Positions 1 through 6,613 of a stretch of DNA of 18,646 nucleotides are shown here, in pieces. This stretch comes from an uncultured Oscillibacter sp. (lineage in GTDB: Bacteria; Bacillota; Clostridia; Oscillospirales; Oscillospiraceae), in the NCBI RefSeq assembly GCF_910579365.1, contig NZ_CAJTUX010000034.1:11860-30505 (forward strand), written 5' to 3'. The notes under the pieces are model-generated. The model was not told the DNA's origin, made no database searches, and saw only the letters and a list, made by a program, of their open reading frames with translations. The translations under genes were made by a program, and so were the position numbers. How positions within the stretch are numbered: position 1 is the stretch's first letter; each line of letters opens with the position of its first letter.

Positions 1-66
1 AATTCAGCGGTGTCAACTGTGGCTTGGCAGAGAAATTCCCGGCTTTTCTGTAAACGGGGAGAGTAG

Positions 67-483
67 AGGTATCAAAATAGCACAGAGAAAAAGAAAGCCC
101 GCCAAGCCCCGCTGAAAACGAAAAACTTCTACTGCAACATTGCGATCGGAGCGGATGCGATTAAGATTCTCAAAAGCATGGAGCAGAAAGATGAGTACGT
201 ATTCCCCTCGCCATACAGTGATTCGATGTCCCCGAACAGCTTCCTGCATATGCTCCAGCGGGCACTGAAACGGGCTGGGCTGGAACGGATACGCTTCCAC
301 GACCTACGTCACACATTCTCGGTCCTGGCCCTGCAAAACGGCGCAGACGTGAAAACTCTCTCCGCCATGCTGGGACACTACTCGGCGGGCTTTACCCTGG
401 ACGCCTACGCCCACGTCACCACCTCTATGCAGAAGCAGGCGGCGAGCGCAGTAGGGAATTTCCTCTCCGGCGCTCTCCGGTGA
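67..483 (+). pseudogene. Tyrosine recombinase/integrase, C-terminal fragment
   Basis: This is the catalytic C-terminal part of a phage/ICE-type tyrosine recombinase. The frame opens after an in-frame TAG at 64-66 and reads through a lysine-rich stretch and an NIAIGADA segment typical of these integrases. The core box RFHDLRHTF carries the catalytic Arg, LGHYSAGF carries the second-box His, and DAYAHV carries the nucleophilic Tyr. An ATG at 178 lies inside the conserved domain, so it is not the native start. The N-terminal core-binding domain and the first catalytic Arg region are missing or outside the window. Bases 1-66 do not read as recognisable integrase, so the gene is probably a remnant marking the edge of an integrated element. 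The family call is firm; the decay is inferred from the in-frame stop. Confidence 0.8.
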
Positions 484-572
484 TTTCCGCTCCGCACTCC
501 CGTATAGGTCACAGCTTGGGTCAAACCGGCACTTCAAAATCAAACCGCCCCAAAAGTGCGGAAAGCAAGAAC

Positions 573-607
573 AACGCCACGGAAATTCGTTGAATTTCCG
601 CGGCGTT
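573..607. repeat. 16-bp inverted repeat (hairpin) downstream of the integrase remnant
   Basis: The arms 573-588 and 592-607 are complementary except for one base and are separated by GTT. There is no T-run directly after it on the plus strand, so it is not a classical terminator. It lies about 90 bases beyond the integrase stop, where terminators or element ends often sit. Confidence 0.5.
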
Positions 608-678
608 GGAGCAAGCGAGTAAAATCATTTTTTGCTTTTATTGTAGAAGTATATTATTTTTCGAAAATGCTACTAATT

Positions 679-1184
679 TTAGAGAACATCGTGAATCAAA
701 GCTTTTATAGTTACAGTGCTGCTTGCTTGAGTGAATTTGATTTGTTTGCTAAATATTTGCCCGTATCTAATTGTCGCATCTTTGCCATGGGGTTTCAATA
801 TCCAGCCATTGCTTGAAAACATTGTTTTTTTATTGGCGATTAAAATCAGTTTTACGAATTTACATCTATCTTGTGACTTGATTTTGAAATCAAGCACATC
901 ATCCGACTCATAAACATCAAATAGATTTCCGTAAAATGCGTCAAAAATTGTACATTTTATGTACGAAAGTGTACATATCAAAGAATGGATTAAATCTATT
1001 TTGGTATCTGGGAAGGATTCGCTGCCTCTTTGAGATTATAACTTATGTGGGCACCATTAAAAGGTGTTTCAAAATATACCCAAGGAGACAACTCGACTCT
1101 CCGTTCAAAACAATCTATATCACGGCTAAGCAAATAATCCCCTAAAGATTGTATACTAAATAGGCTATCATCAGAGAGCTTTTG
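679..1184 (-). pseudogene. AT-rich remnant of an unrecognised protein gene, one frameshift
   Basis: Two minus-strand frames join into one plausible protein. Bases 1184-996 read about 62 codons, containing ERRVELSPWVYFETPFNG, up to a TAG. Restoring one A in the A-run next to that TAG (around 996-1002) continues smoothly through IDLIHSLICTLSYIKC into the frame that ends at 679. The composite is about 165 residues, soluble-looking and rich in Ile, Lys, Phe and Asp. The 5' end is cut by a TGA at 1185-1187, just before the terminator of the neighbouring operon. I recognise no family. Its low GC content sets it apart from the flanking genes and suggests separate acquisition. The coding character is inferred from natural amino-acid composition over both halves. 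Apart from the 573-607 hairpin, I see nothing else in 484-1200. Confidence 0.4.
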
Positions 1185-1200
1185 TCAAGGGTAAATCTCA

Positions 1201-1244
1201 AAAAACGGTTCGTCTGTCTAGATGAAGACAGACGAACCGTTTTT
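1201..1244. terminator. Perfect 19-bp bidirectional Rho-independent terminator
   Basis: The arms 1201-1219 and 1226-1244 are exact reverse complements around a 6-base loop. The stem has a GC-rich core and ends in A/T runs, giving a U-run on either strand. It lies 14 bases past the stop codon of the minus-strand nuclease gene and would end the WYL-nuclease transcript. Confidence 0.92.
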
Positions 1245-1258
1245 GAATCTATGATGTA

Positions 1259-2425
1259 TCACAGCTCAGGCGGGGACTTTAGATACTGCAAAAGCTGCTC
1301 CTCAAAGATTTGAAGTGTTTCTTCCGCAAATTCTTTCCGCTTAACTGGGTCATGCAAGTCCATGGCGCATTGGTTCATGGTCTTGAAATTAGGCACGTCA
1401 TCGTAGGACACGGCCTGCTTACCGTTGGAGTAGCGCCAGACAAACCACCAATAGCTCCGGGACGCAATGACGCGGAAAGCAGGAAACTGCTTCTTGACTG
1501 TCTCCATGGCTGCGTCATCTACTTTTATTTGCATCCAATCGTTTTCTCTCTTCTTCTCCACCAGACAAAAACCACCAACCAGATAGCCGTCGTCAGAGGC
1601 CTCAATGCGGAACCACATCTCTTGGTTCGAATCAGAAAATTCCAATCCCTCCGCTTTTACCTTGTAGTTCACGCCAGGGCAGAAGTTCAAACGTTGCAGG
1701 TCCGTTTTCTTTTTTTCCTTCAACTCCGCACTGCAATAGGACTTGTAAGAATCCTCCAACCATTCCAACTGGTAGGTTTCCGCAATCGCTTTCCTGTCGA
1801 TTGCTTCCTGGAATGTCTCTAATACAGTACAAGCCAAGCTGCTATCCGCTGATTGCTTTTTCGAGTCGGACAAAAACCACTCAATAGCCTCTATGTACTG
1901 CCGAACTTGTTCCAAAAGTTCAGCGTTTTGGTCAGATTTAGGCTGTCTCGCCCTCCATTCCTCCAGCCATGTGCAGATACTTTTCCAGGAGATGCATGTG
2001 ACAGCACTTTCTTCTAACGTATTCCCCTTATCCTTGGACTGCATGGTCCACAGGGAGGGTTTTGTTTCATGGCTCTTAGTCAAATAAACCAATTTGGCGT
2101 TGCGGGCATAGAAGTGATAGTCATAGCATTGAGACTCTTGGTCACCAGCATTGATCTTGACCTCAATAGGAATAGAAAACTGGGGATGTTGGAGCATGAT
2201 ATCGATTCTCCGTCCGTTGTCAATCAGGTATTCCGTCATGACGCAGGTTCTTTCCAGAGTTTTCAGCTTTGCACAGTCCATTTGCAAACATACTTCCAGG
2301 AACGACTTCAAAAAGGACGTATCCAGCTTGTTCCGCCCCTTTGGATCCAGCAAATCAGCCAGAAAACGGCACATTAACACCTCGTCCTGTGCCATTTTCA
2401 GCGCCTTGAAAATATTGCTTTCCAT
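1259..2425 (-). CDS. PD-(D/E)XK nuclease family protein
   Basis: This is a 388-residue protein of the PD-(D/E)XK nuclease superfamily, probably a DNA endonuclease. Early residues (about 14-30) read EVLMCRFLADLLDPKG, the N-terminal signature of the family often annotated as PD-(D/E)XK nuclease in defence loci. The likely active site is Asp75 in RRIDIML, then Glu88 and Lys90 in PIEVKINAGDQES, with Gln96/Gln99 and Tyr101 following. The C-terminal half resembles none of my reference families and may recognise a substrate or partner. I chose the ATG at 2425 because AAGGAG sits 7 bases upstream and its A overlaps the TGA of the WYL gene (TGATG), which implies coupled translation; a longer in-frame version to 2542 would run inside the WYL gene. 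The fold is convincing; a role in DNA defence is inferred from the WYL partner. Confidence 0.85.
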   Translation of the reverse strand: MESNIFKALKMAQDEVLMCRFLADLLDPKGRNKLDTSFLKSFLEVCLQMDCAKLKTLERTCVMTEYLIDNGRRIDIMLQHPQFSIPIEVKINAGDQESQCYDYHFYARNAKLVYLTKSHETKPSLWTMQSKDKGNTLEESAVTCISWKSICTWLEEWRARQPKSDQNAELLEQVRQYIEAIEWFLSDSKKQSADSSLACTVLETFQEAIDRKAIAETYQLEWLEDSYKSYCSAELKEKKKTDLQRLNFCPGVNYKVKAEGLEFSDSNQEMWFRIEASDDGYLVGGFCLVEKKRENDWMQIKVDDAAMETVKKQFPAFRVIASRSYWWFVWRYSNGKQAVSYDDVPNFKTMNQCAMDLHDPVKRKEFAEETLQIFEEQLLQYLKSPPEL

Positions 2426-3429
2426 CACGATTTCTCCTTCTCTTTTTTCAATGGCGAAGAAATTTTCTGATATCGCTCCCATCCATTCCGTAAAATTTCT
2501 CCAATCTCCCGCCGCAGCCACTCCGGCTCCAGGACCTGGCACACCGCCACATATTGCAGCGCCCAGAATTTCAGTCCGGCGGCCCCGGTGAATACCATGG
2601 CGTCAAAGGTTCCGTCACCATTATCCTGAAGCTGCGTCTCCATGCCAAACCGGTCCAGCACGTCGCTGACCAAATCCGCCTCGCAGCGCAGCACCGCCCG
2701 GACAGCCTCGCCGGGAAAGGGGTAGACCCGCTCCCGGACATACCGCTCCAGGTCCAGTCCGGGCGGCAGAGGAGCTATGGGCTGGTCCTCCAGCAAAACC
2801 GGCGACTGAATCCGGTCCACTCGATAGTGGCTGATGTTCTCCTTCCCCTGATACCGGCAGAGAAGGTAATAGTTCCCATTGATAAAGAAAAGGCCATAGG
2901 GCGACACCCGATAGGGCTGCTCCCGGCGGGGATGGAGCCGCTTGTCCATGCCGTATTCCATGTATTGAAACTCCACCTGACAGCGGCTGGAAACCGCCTC
3001 CTCCAGCACCTCCACGGACAGAAAGGTCTCCTGATTGATACCGCGCCAGGGTATTCCAACGGACAGGGGGCGGCACTGCTCCCGCTGCCAGCGGCTCAGG
3101 CCCTGCCCCAGCTTCTTCAAAAGCCGCTCGCACTGACGCCGGGAAATGCCCGGAAAAGCGGAGGCGGCGTCCGACAGCAGACGCACCTCCGACGGCTCCA
3201 ACGGGCGGGACAAAAGCCGGTAGCCCTCGCCGTCATCCTGATACTCCGGAATATGACAGCCCACAGCCCGCAGCTTGTCCAGGGCGGCGTAGACCGCCCG
3301 CCGGTCACAGCGCAGGCCGTACTCCGTCCGCAGCAGACGGAGCAGCTCCCCCATGGGCAGAGCGTGATCGGCGTCGGTATACTCCGAGAGGACCTGATAG
3401 ACCCGGAAGGGAAGGATGTTTATGGACAC
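2425..3429 (-). CDS. WYL-domain transcriptional regulator
   Basis: This is a 334-residue DNA-binding regulator. Residues about 5-60 form a winged helix-turn-helix (with CDRRAVYAALDKL as the recognition region). Residues about 130-210 form a WYL domain, with the core YRVSPYGLFFINGNYYLL and HYRVDRI. A WCX-like C-terminal part follows (about 225-320). The start is the GTG at 3429, with AAGGAGG 8 bases upstream; an ATG at 3486 would lie upstream of the predicted promoter. WYL regulators such as BrxR and CapW repress phage-defence operons through inverted repeats and may sense nucleic acid. Here the gene leads a two-gene operon with a nuclease and faces cassette A, with a strong palindrome in the divergent gap. 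Which genes it controls is inference. Confidence 0.92.
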   Translation of the reverse strand: MSINILPFRVYQVLSEYTDADHALPMGELLRLLRTEYGLRCDRRAVYAALDKLRAVGCHIPEYQDDGEGYRLLSRPLEPSEVRLLSDAASAFPGISRRQCERLLKKLGQGLSRWQREQCRPLSVGIPWRGINQETFLSVEVLEEAVSSRCQVEFQYMEYGMDKRLHPRREQPYRVSPYGLFFINGNYYLLCRYQGKENISHYRVDRIQSPVLLEDQPIAPLPPGLDLERYVRERVYPFPGEAVRAVLRCEADLVSDVLDRFGMETQLQDNGDGTFDAMVFTGAAGLKFWALQYVAVCQVLEPEWLRREIGEILRNGWERYQKISSPLKKEKEKS

Positions 3430-3456
3430 GGCGGCGCCTCCTTTTCCTGATGGGTT

Positions 3457-3486
3457 ATTGTACCATAAACGCGGCGCGGATAGCAA
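3457..3486 (-). promoter_or_regulatory. Promoter of the WYL-nuclease operon
   Basis: Read on the minus strand, a -35 TTGCTA (3486-3481) and a -10 TACAAT (3462-3457) are separated by 18 bases. The predicted transcript start is close to 3450, about 20 bases before the GTG start of the WYL gene. The palindrome at 3491-3520 abuts the -35. Confidence 0.6.
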
Positions 3487-3490
3487 CCAT

Positions 3491-3520
3491 CCCCCCTGTA
3501 CTTATTTTGGTACAGGGGGG
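3491..3520. promoter_or_regulatory. Perfect 11-bp palindrome, putative operator for cassette A
   Basis: The arms CCCCCCTGTAC (3491-3501) and GTACAGGGGGG (3510-3520) are exact reverse complements around an 8-base spacer. The element sits between the WYL promoter and the cassette A promoter. A close copy occurs at 10267-10290 in front of cassette B, and the two blocks differ at only about four positions over 34 bases. A bound protein would cover the candidate -35 of the cassette promoter. The WYL protein is the obvious candidate binder, but that is inference. Confidence 0.75.
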
Positions 3521-3531
3521 TGTGCTAACAT
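3502..3531 (+). promoter_or_regulatory. Promoter of cassette A (extended -10)
   Basis: A weak -35 TTATTT (3502-3507) lies in the palindrome spacer. It is followed by 18 bases and an extended -10, TGCTAACAT (TAACAT at 3526-3531). The same arrangement with a better -10 occurs before cassette B. The weak -35 fits regulated expression. Confidence 0.5.
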
Positions 3532-3568
3532 TGCGGAAAATCCATTTGAAGGAAAGGATTGTGCGTTT

Positions 3569-3997
3569 ATGGAAAAGAGGCCAGCAGGAAAACGGCTTCT
3601 CAGACAGACGGATTACACGCTTTTGAAACGAGTGTTATGCGGCGATTTCAGTCTGATCTGCCTGGATGTGGATGATTTGACGGTTCTGCAAAAAGGCGAG
3701 GCAGCGTTCCTTTGGGAAAGCCCTCCTTGCGCGTCAATGGACGAACTGATAAGCCTGGCCCCGCTGGCAGCGGCGGAAATGGCGCCGGAGCGGGGCCGAA
3801 AAATTGTATCCGTAGTGCTATATGTCAAAGCACCTGGGAATATGAGCCTCGAAAACCTGGATGGACTATGCCGCGCAATCCAGCGGCCGGTTCCAAAAGA
3901 CGCGGATATTCGATTCGGCTGCGGTTTTCACGAAGAAGCTCGTTTCCTGCTTGCCACTTCTGAGGAGAGAGCAGAGAAGAGGAGGAAAACGCGATGA
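3569..3997 (+). CDS. Small FtsZ C-terminal-domain-like protein (cassette A copy)
   Basis: This is a 142-residue protein that reads like the C-terminal domain of FtsZ/tubulin without the GTPase half. CLDVDDLTVLQKGEAAFLW (about 31-49) matches the FtsZ segment INLDFADVKTVM...A.MGIG. VSVVLYVKAPGNMSLENLDGL (about 80-100) matches the ILLNITGG.DLTL.EVNEA strand-helix unit. DADIRFGCGF...RFLLAT (about 111-130) matches PDANIIFG...VTVIAT. No GGGTGSG nucleotide-binding motif is present. The ATG at 3569 follows a GGAAAGG site about 11 bases upstream. Its stop overlaps the next ATG as ATGA, a junction kept in cassette B. It might bind cellular FtsZ or a phage protein; that is inference, and the family call rests on pattern similarity only. 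Confidence 0.55.
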   Translation: MEKRPAGKRLLRQTDYTLLKRVLCGDFSLICLDVDDLTVLQKGEAAFLWESPPCASMDELISLAPLAAAEMAPERGRKIVSVVLYVKAPGNMSLENLDGLCRAIQRPVPKDADIRFGCGFHEEARFLLATSEERAEKRRKTR

Positions 3998-4301
3998 CCT
4001 ATGTGATGTCGGATATTCACGGCTGTTATGAAAAATACCGATCCATACTGGAGACTATTGAGTTTGCGGAGGATGACACCCTCTATGTGCTGGGGGACGT
4101 ACTGGACCGGGGGCCGGACGGGTTCAAGATCCTGCTGGATATGGCGGCGCGGCCTAACGTAATTGGGCTTCTGGGAAACCGGAACTGCCGGACCGTATTT
4201 TCCATCGCGGTACAATGATTGGCGTCGACTGCGGGTGCGCCTATCCCGGCGGACGGCTGGGGTGTTTATGCCTGAATACGATGGAGGAGTTTTATGTATA
4301 A
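3994..4301 (+). pseudogene. Metallophosphoesterase, internally deleted (cassette A copy)
   Basis: Relative to the intact 714-base paralog at 10886, this copy is 308 bases long: 406 internal bases are missing, which breaks the frame. The first 180 bases keep the metal-binding boxes SDIHG and GDVLDRG and end at LLGN, where the paralog has LLGNHE. The frame then stops at 4216-4218. The last ~110 bases, from about 4191, still match the paralog's 3' end in the shifted frame (IFHRG, then the CGCAYPGGRLGC segment) through the TAA at 4299-4301. The GNHE box and both downstream His motifs are lost, so no active enzyme is expected. Start and overlap with the FtsZ-like gene (ATGA) are unchanged. Confidence 0.88.
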
Positions 4302-6594
4302 ACAATTTATAAAAAGAGTTCATTCGATTTGCCGCGCACATTTCAAGAGAAATTCCGCGCATAGGAAATCGGTGGAAAGGACGGAGTTGAGCTGTCACAC
4401 AGACTTTACTCCGGGGGAGGGTATTCTTTCTCCGGAGGAGTGGATCAACAGCGCCTGTGAAACCGGCGTCCGGGCGATTGCGATCACGGATTTTCAAAAT
4501 ATAGGCGGGTTTATGGAGGCGGCGCGGGTTATAGAGAAACTGCGCCGGGACGCGGAACCGGGAGAGCTTGATTGCAAGGTGCTCTATGGCCTGGAAGCTG
4601 TGCTGGAGGACGGGTGCCTGATTCATCTTCTGGTACAGCATCAGGAGGGGTTGGCGCAGCTTTACCGGCTGCTGGAAAGCCGGAAGGAGCGTCCGTTTCT
4701 GCGCAAATCGGAGATCAACAGGCATCGAGCCGGACTGCTGGTAGGCTGTCCCGGCAAGGACGGAGAAGTTTATCGCGGGATTCTAAAAAATCTGGATGAC
4801 GCCCGTTTGGAGGAAATCGCCGAGTTCTACGATTATCTGTCGGTCCTGCCGCCGCAGCACTACAGGCTTCTGTCCATGCTGGAGCACATTCCCCGCGGCG
4901 AAGTCCTTCGGGCGGCGGAGGATCTGATCCTTAAAACCATTGCCCTTGGCAAGCGGTCAGGCAAACCAGTGGCCGCAGCTGGAAACAGACGAACAGCAAA
5001 TCAGGATTGGGGTATGTTCCGAAGCAGTATGGCTTATCGCGCCCTGAAGGATGAGAACTTGGTCCTTGACCCCGCCTTCCTTGGCAAATGGCTGGGCAAA
5101 CCGGCGGCCGCAGCTGGAAATACACCCACAGGAAATCAGGATTGGGGTATGTTCAGATGGGGTATGACTCATTATATTCTGAAAGGTGAGGATTTGGAGA
5201 TATCCCTGCCGAACCACCTCTACACGGAAGAGGACGGGGCCTGGGATGTATCCCTGCCGGATCTCCTCTGCACGGATGAGATGTTGGACGCCTTCTCTTT
5301 CCTGGGAAAAGAATCAGCGGAAGAAGTCGTCATTCACGCGCCCAACCATCTGGCGGATCTCTGCGAAGAAATCCGGATTTTCCCGGAAGATCAACGATGT
5401 TTTCAGCCCATCCTGCCCCGCGCGTATCAGACCGCAGCAGACCTCTGCCGGAAGCAGCTCCGGATACGGTACGGCAGTATGATTCCTGAGACGGCGCAGG
5501 AACGGATAGATTATGAGCTTGCAATTCTGCAAAACAATGAATGGTTCTGCTCCGTTCTTCTGATTGTCCGCCAGCTAATGCAGGGGCTCCAGGGAAAGGG
5601 GTATCCGGTCTGTGCCATAGCCAGGTACTACTCGGACTCCGGTTATACATATTCGTATGCCGCATATCTGCTTGGAGTGACCGAAGTTGATCCTTTGGCC
5701 ATACAGATCCCTCGTGAACGCTTCAGGATGCCTGATGCGCCTGAATGGCAATTTGCATTGAACGTTCCAGAAGAGTGTGTGGAGGAATGCTGGAAAGAGG
5801 CGGTTGCGATCCTTTCCCAAATATTTCCCCAGGGAATGGCGGTATCAATGCCGGAATCATATCAATCCAACGGAAGGATTTTCGTCCCCAATGCTGCGGA
5901 ACTGCGCAACTGGCTGCCCTTGAAAAAGGTTGACGGAGAATATTGGATCCCTTATGGAGCCGCAGAGGATTTTCCCTGCCTGTTTCGGTTGTATTTAGTA
6001 CCCGCAAAGGACCTGAGTCTGCTTCGCAAATTGGAACAGTCAACCGGAACACCCCCATCCTCCATCAACATTGAAGAAGATGCGCTTCCGTTATTATTGC
6101 GGGATCAAACGGATATCCCAGAGCTTGGATTTTCAGATATCCAGGCGATCTGGAAACTGGCAGACCCCCAAACAATGGATGACATCATCAAGGTTTTTGC
6201 CCTGCGCCACTCTCGGGGCGCTTGGGAGGACAACGGTGAGGAGCTGGTGAAAAAGAAGGCCGTTCCATTCAGCGAAATCATTGGGGGCATGGATGATGTT
6301 TTCTGCCGTCTGCTGGACGCAGGATTGGAAATTGCGTTTGTATACCAGGTTACAGCGCAGCTCCAGAGATCTGAAGAACTGGATGAAGAGTATATTTCCG
6401 TCCTGACACGAAATGGGATTCCGGAATGGTTTATCAATTCCTGCAACAAAATTATAAAACTGTCTCCAAAAGCGTATTGTGCGGCAGCTTTTGCGATACC
6501 GGCGCTTAAAGCGGCATGGTATAAGGCGCACTTTCCGAAGGAGTACGCGCAGGCGTATTCTGAATGGCATTCTGTGTTGAACGCGCTGAAATAA
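4294..6594 (+). CDS. PolC-like protein with degenerate PHP and polymerase domains
   Basis: This 766-residue protein aligns by eye along much of the Firmicute replicase PolC (about 1,440 aa). Residues 31-130 match the PHP domain (ELSCHT for ELHLHT, AITDF for AITDH, VLYGLEAVLEDG for MIYGVEANLVDDG). The proofreading exonuclease normally inserted after that point is absent, and PHP resumes through 135-190 (GLLVGCPGKDGEVYRG, FYDYLSVLPP.HY). Residues 225-231 match PVVATGN, 330-350 match MLDEFSFLGEEKA, and 443-450 (ARYYSDSG) replace SRGSVGSS. Residues 482-488 (APEWQFA) replace the catalytic PDIDLNF, and 564-566 (FRL) replace the FDF box. Residues 711-733 match EWYIDSCKKIKYMFPKAHAAA. The OB and exonuclease domains are gone and the catalytic acids are lost, so it is probably a non-catalytic scaffold or decoy. 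GGAGG lies 6 bases before the ATG, which overlaps the old phosphoesterase stop. Confidence 0.85.
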   Translation: MYKQFIKRVHSICRAHFKRNSAHRKSVERTELSCHTDFTPGEGILSPEEWINSACETGVRAIAITDFQNIGGFMEAARVIEKLRRDAEPGELDCKVLYGLEAVLEDGCLIHLLVQHQEGLAQLYRLLESRKERPFLRKSEINRHRAGLLVGCPGKDGEVYRGILKNLDDARLEEIAEFYDYLSVLPPQHYRLLSMLEHIPRGEVLRAAEDLILKTIALGKRSGKPVAAAGNRRTANQDWGMFRSSMAYRALKDENLVLDPAFLGKWLGKPAAAAGNTPTGNQDWGMFRWGMTHYILKGEDLEISLPNHLYTEEDGAWDVSLPDLLCTDEMLDAFSFLGKESAEEVVIHAPNHLADLCEEIRIFPEDQRCFQPILPRAYQTAADLCRKQLRIRYGSMIPETAQERIDYELAILQNNEWFCSVLLIVRQLMQGLQGKGYPVCAIARYYSDSGYTYSYAAYLLGVTEVDPLAIQIPRERFRMPDAPEWQFALNVPEECVEECWKEAVAILSQIFPQGMAVSMPESYQSNGRIFVPNAAELRNWLPLKKVDGEYWIPYGAAEDFPCLFRLYLVPAKDLSLLRKLEQSTGTPPSSINIEEDALPLLLRDQTDIPELGFSDIQAIWKLADPQTMDDIIKVFALRHSRGAWEDNGEELVKKKAVPFSEIIGGMDDVFCRLLDAGLEIAFVYQVTAQLQRSEELDEEYISVLTRNGIPEWFINSCNKIIKLSPKAYCAAAFAIPALKAAWYKAHFPKEYAQAYSEWHSVLNALK
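4960..5199 (+). repeat. Imperfect 135-bp tandem duplication inside the PolC-like gene
   Basis: Two copies with a 135-base (45-codon) period begin at 4960 and 5095. Each encodes a GKP.AAAGN segment, a shared NQDWGMFR core and a ...LK.E.L tail (residues 223-256 and 268-301). This lies at the PolC PVVATGN position, so one copy is the ancestral segment and the other is extra. A shorter echo (DLEISLPNHLYT and DVSLPDLLCT) follows. Confidence 0.8.
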
Positions 6595-6613
6595 CGATCA
6601 CGGGGAGGCCGGT

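Noticed and set aside
731..913. Plus-strand 60-codon hydrophobic frame in the AT-rich region
   Set aside because: No ribosome site; it is antisense to the more plausible minus-strand remnant, and its hydrophobicity follows from AT-rich composition.
2554..3450. Plus-strand open frame of 298 codons
   Set aside because: Antisense shadow of the WYL regulator gene, with no recognisable domain.
3994..4218. Short phosphoesterase frame as a functional 74-residue protein
   Set aside because: It contains only two of the metal-binding boxes and its end is created by a frameshifting deletion, as shown by the intact paralog.
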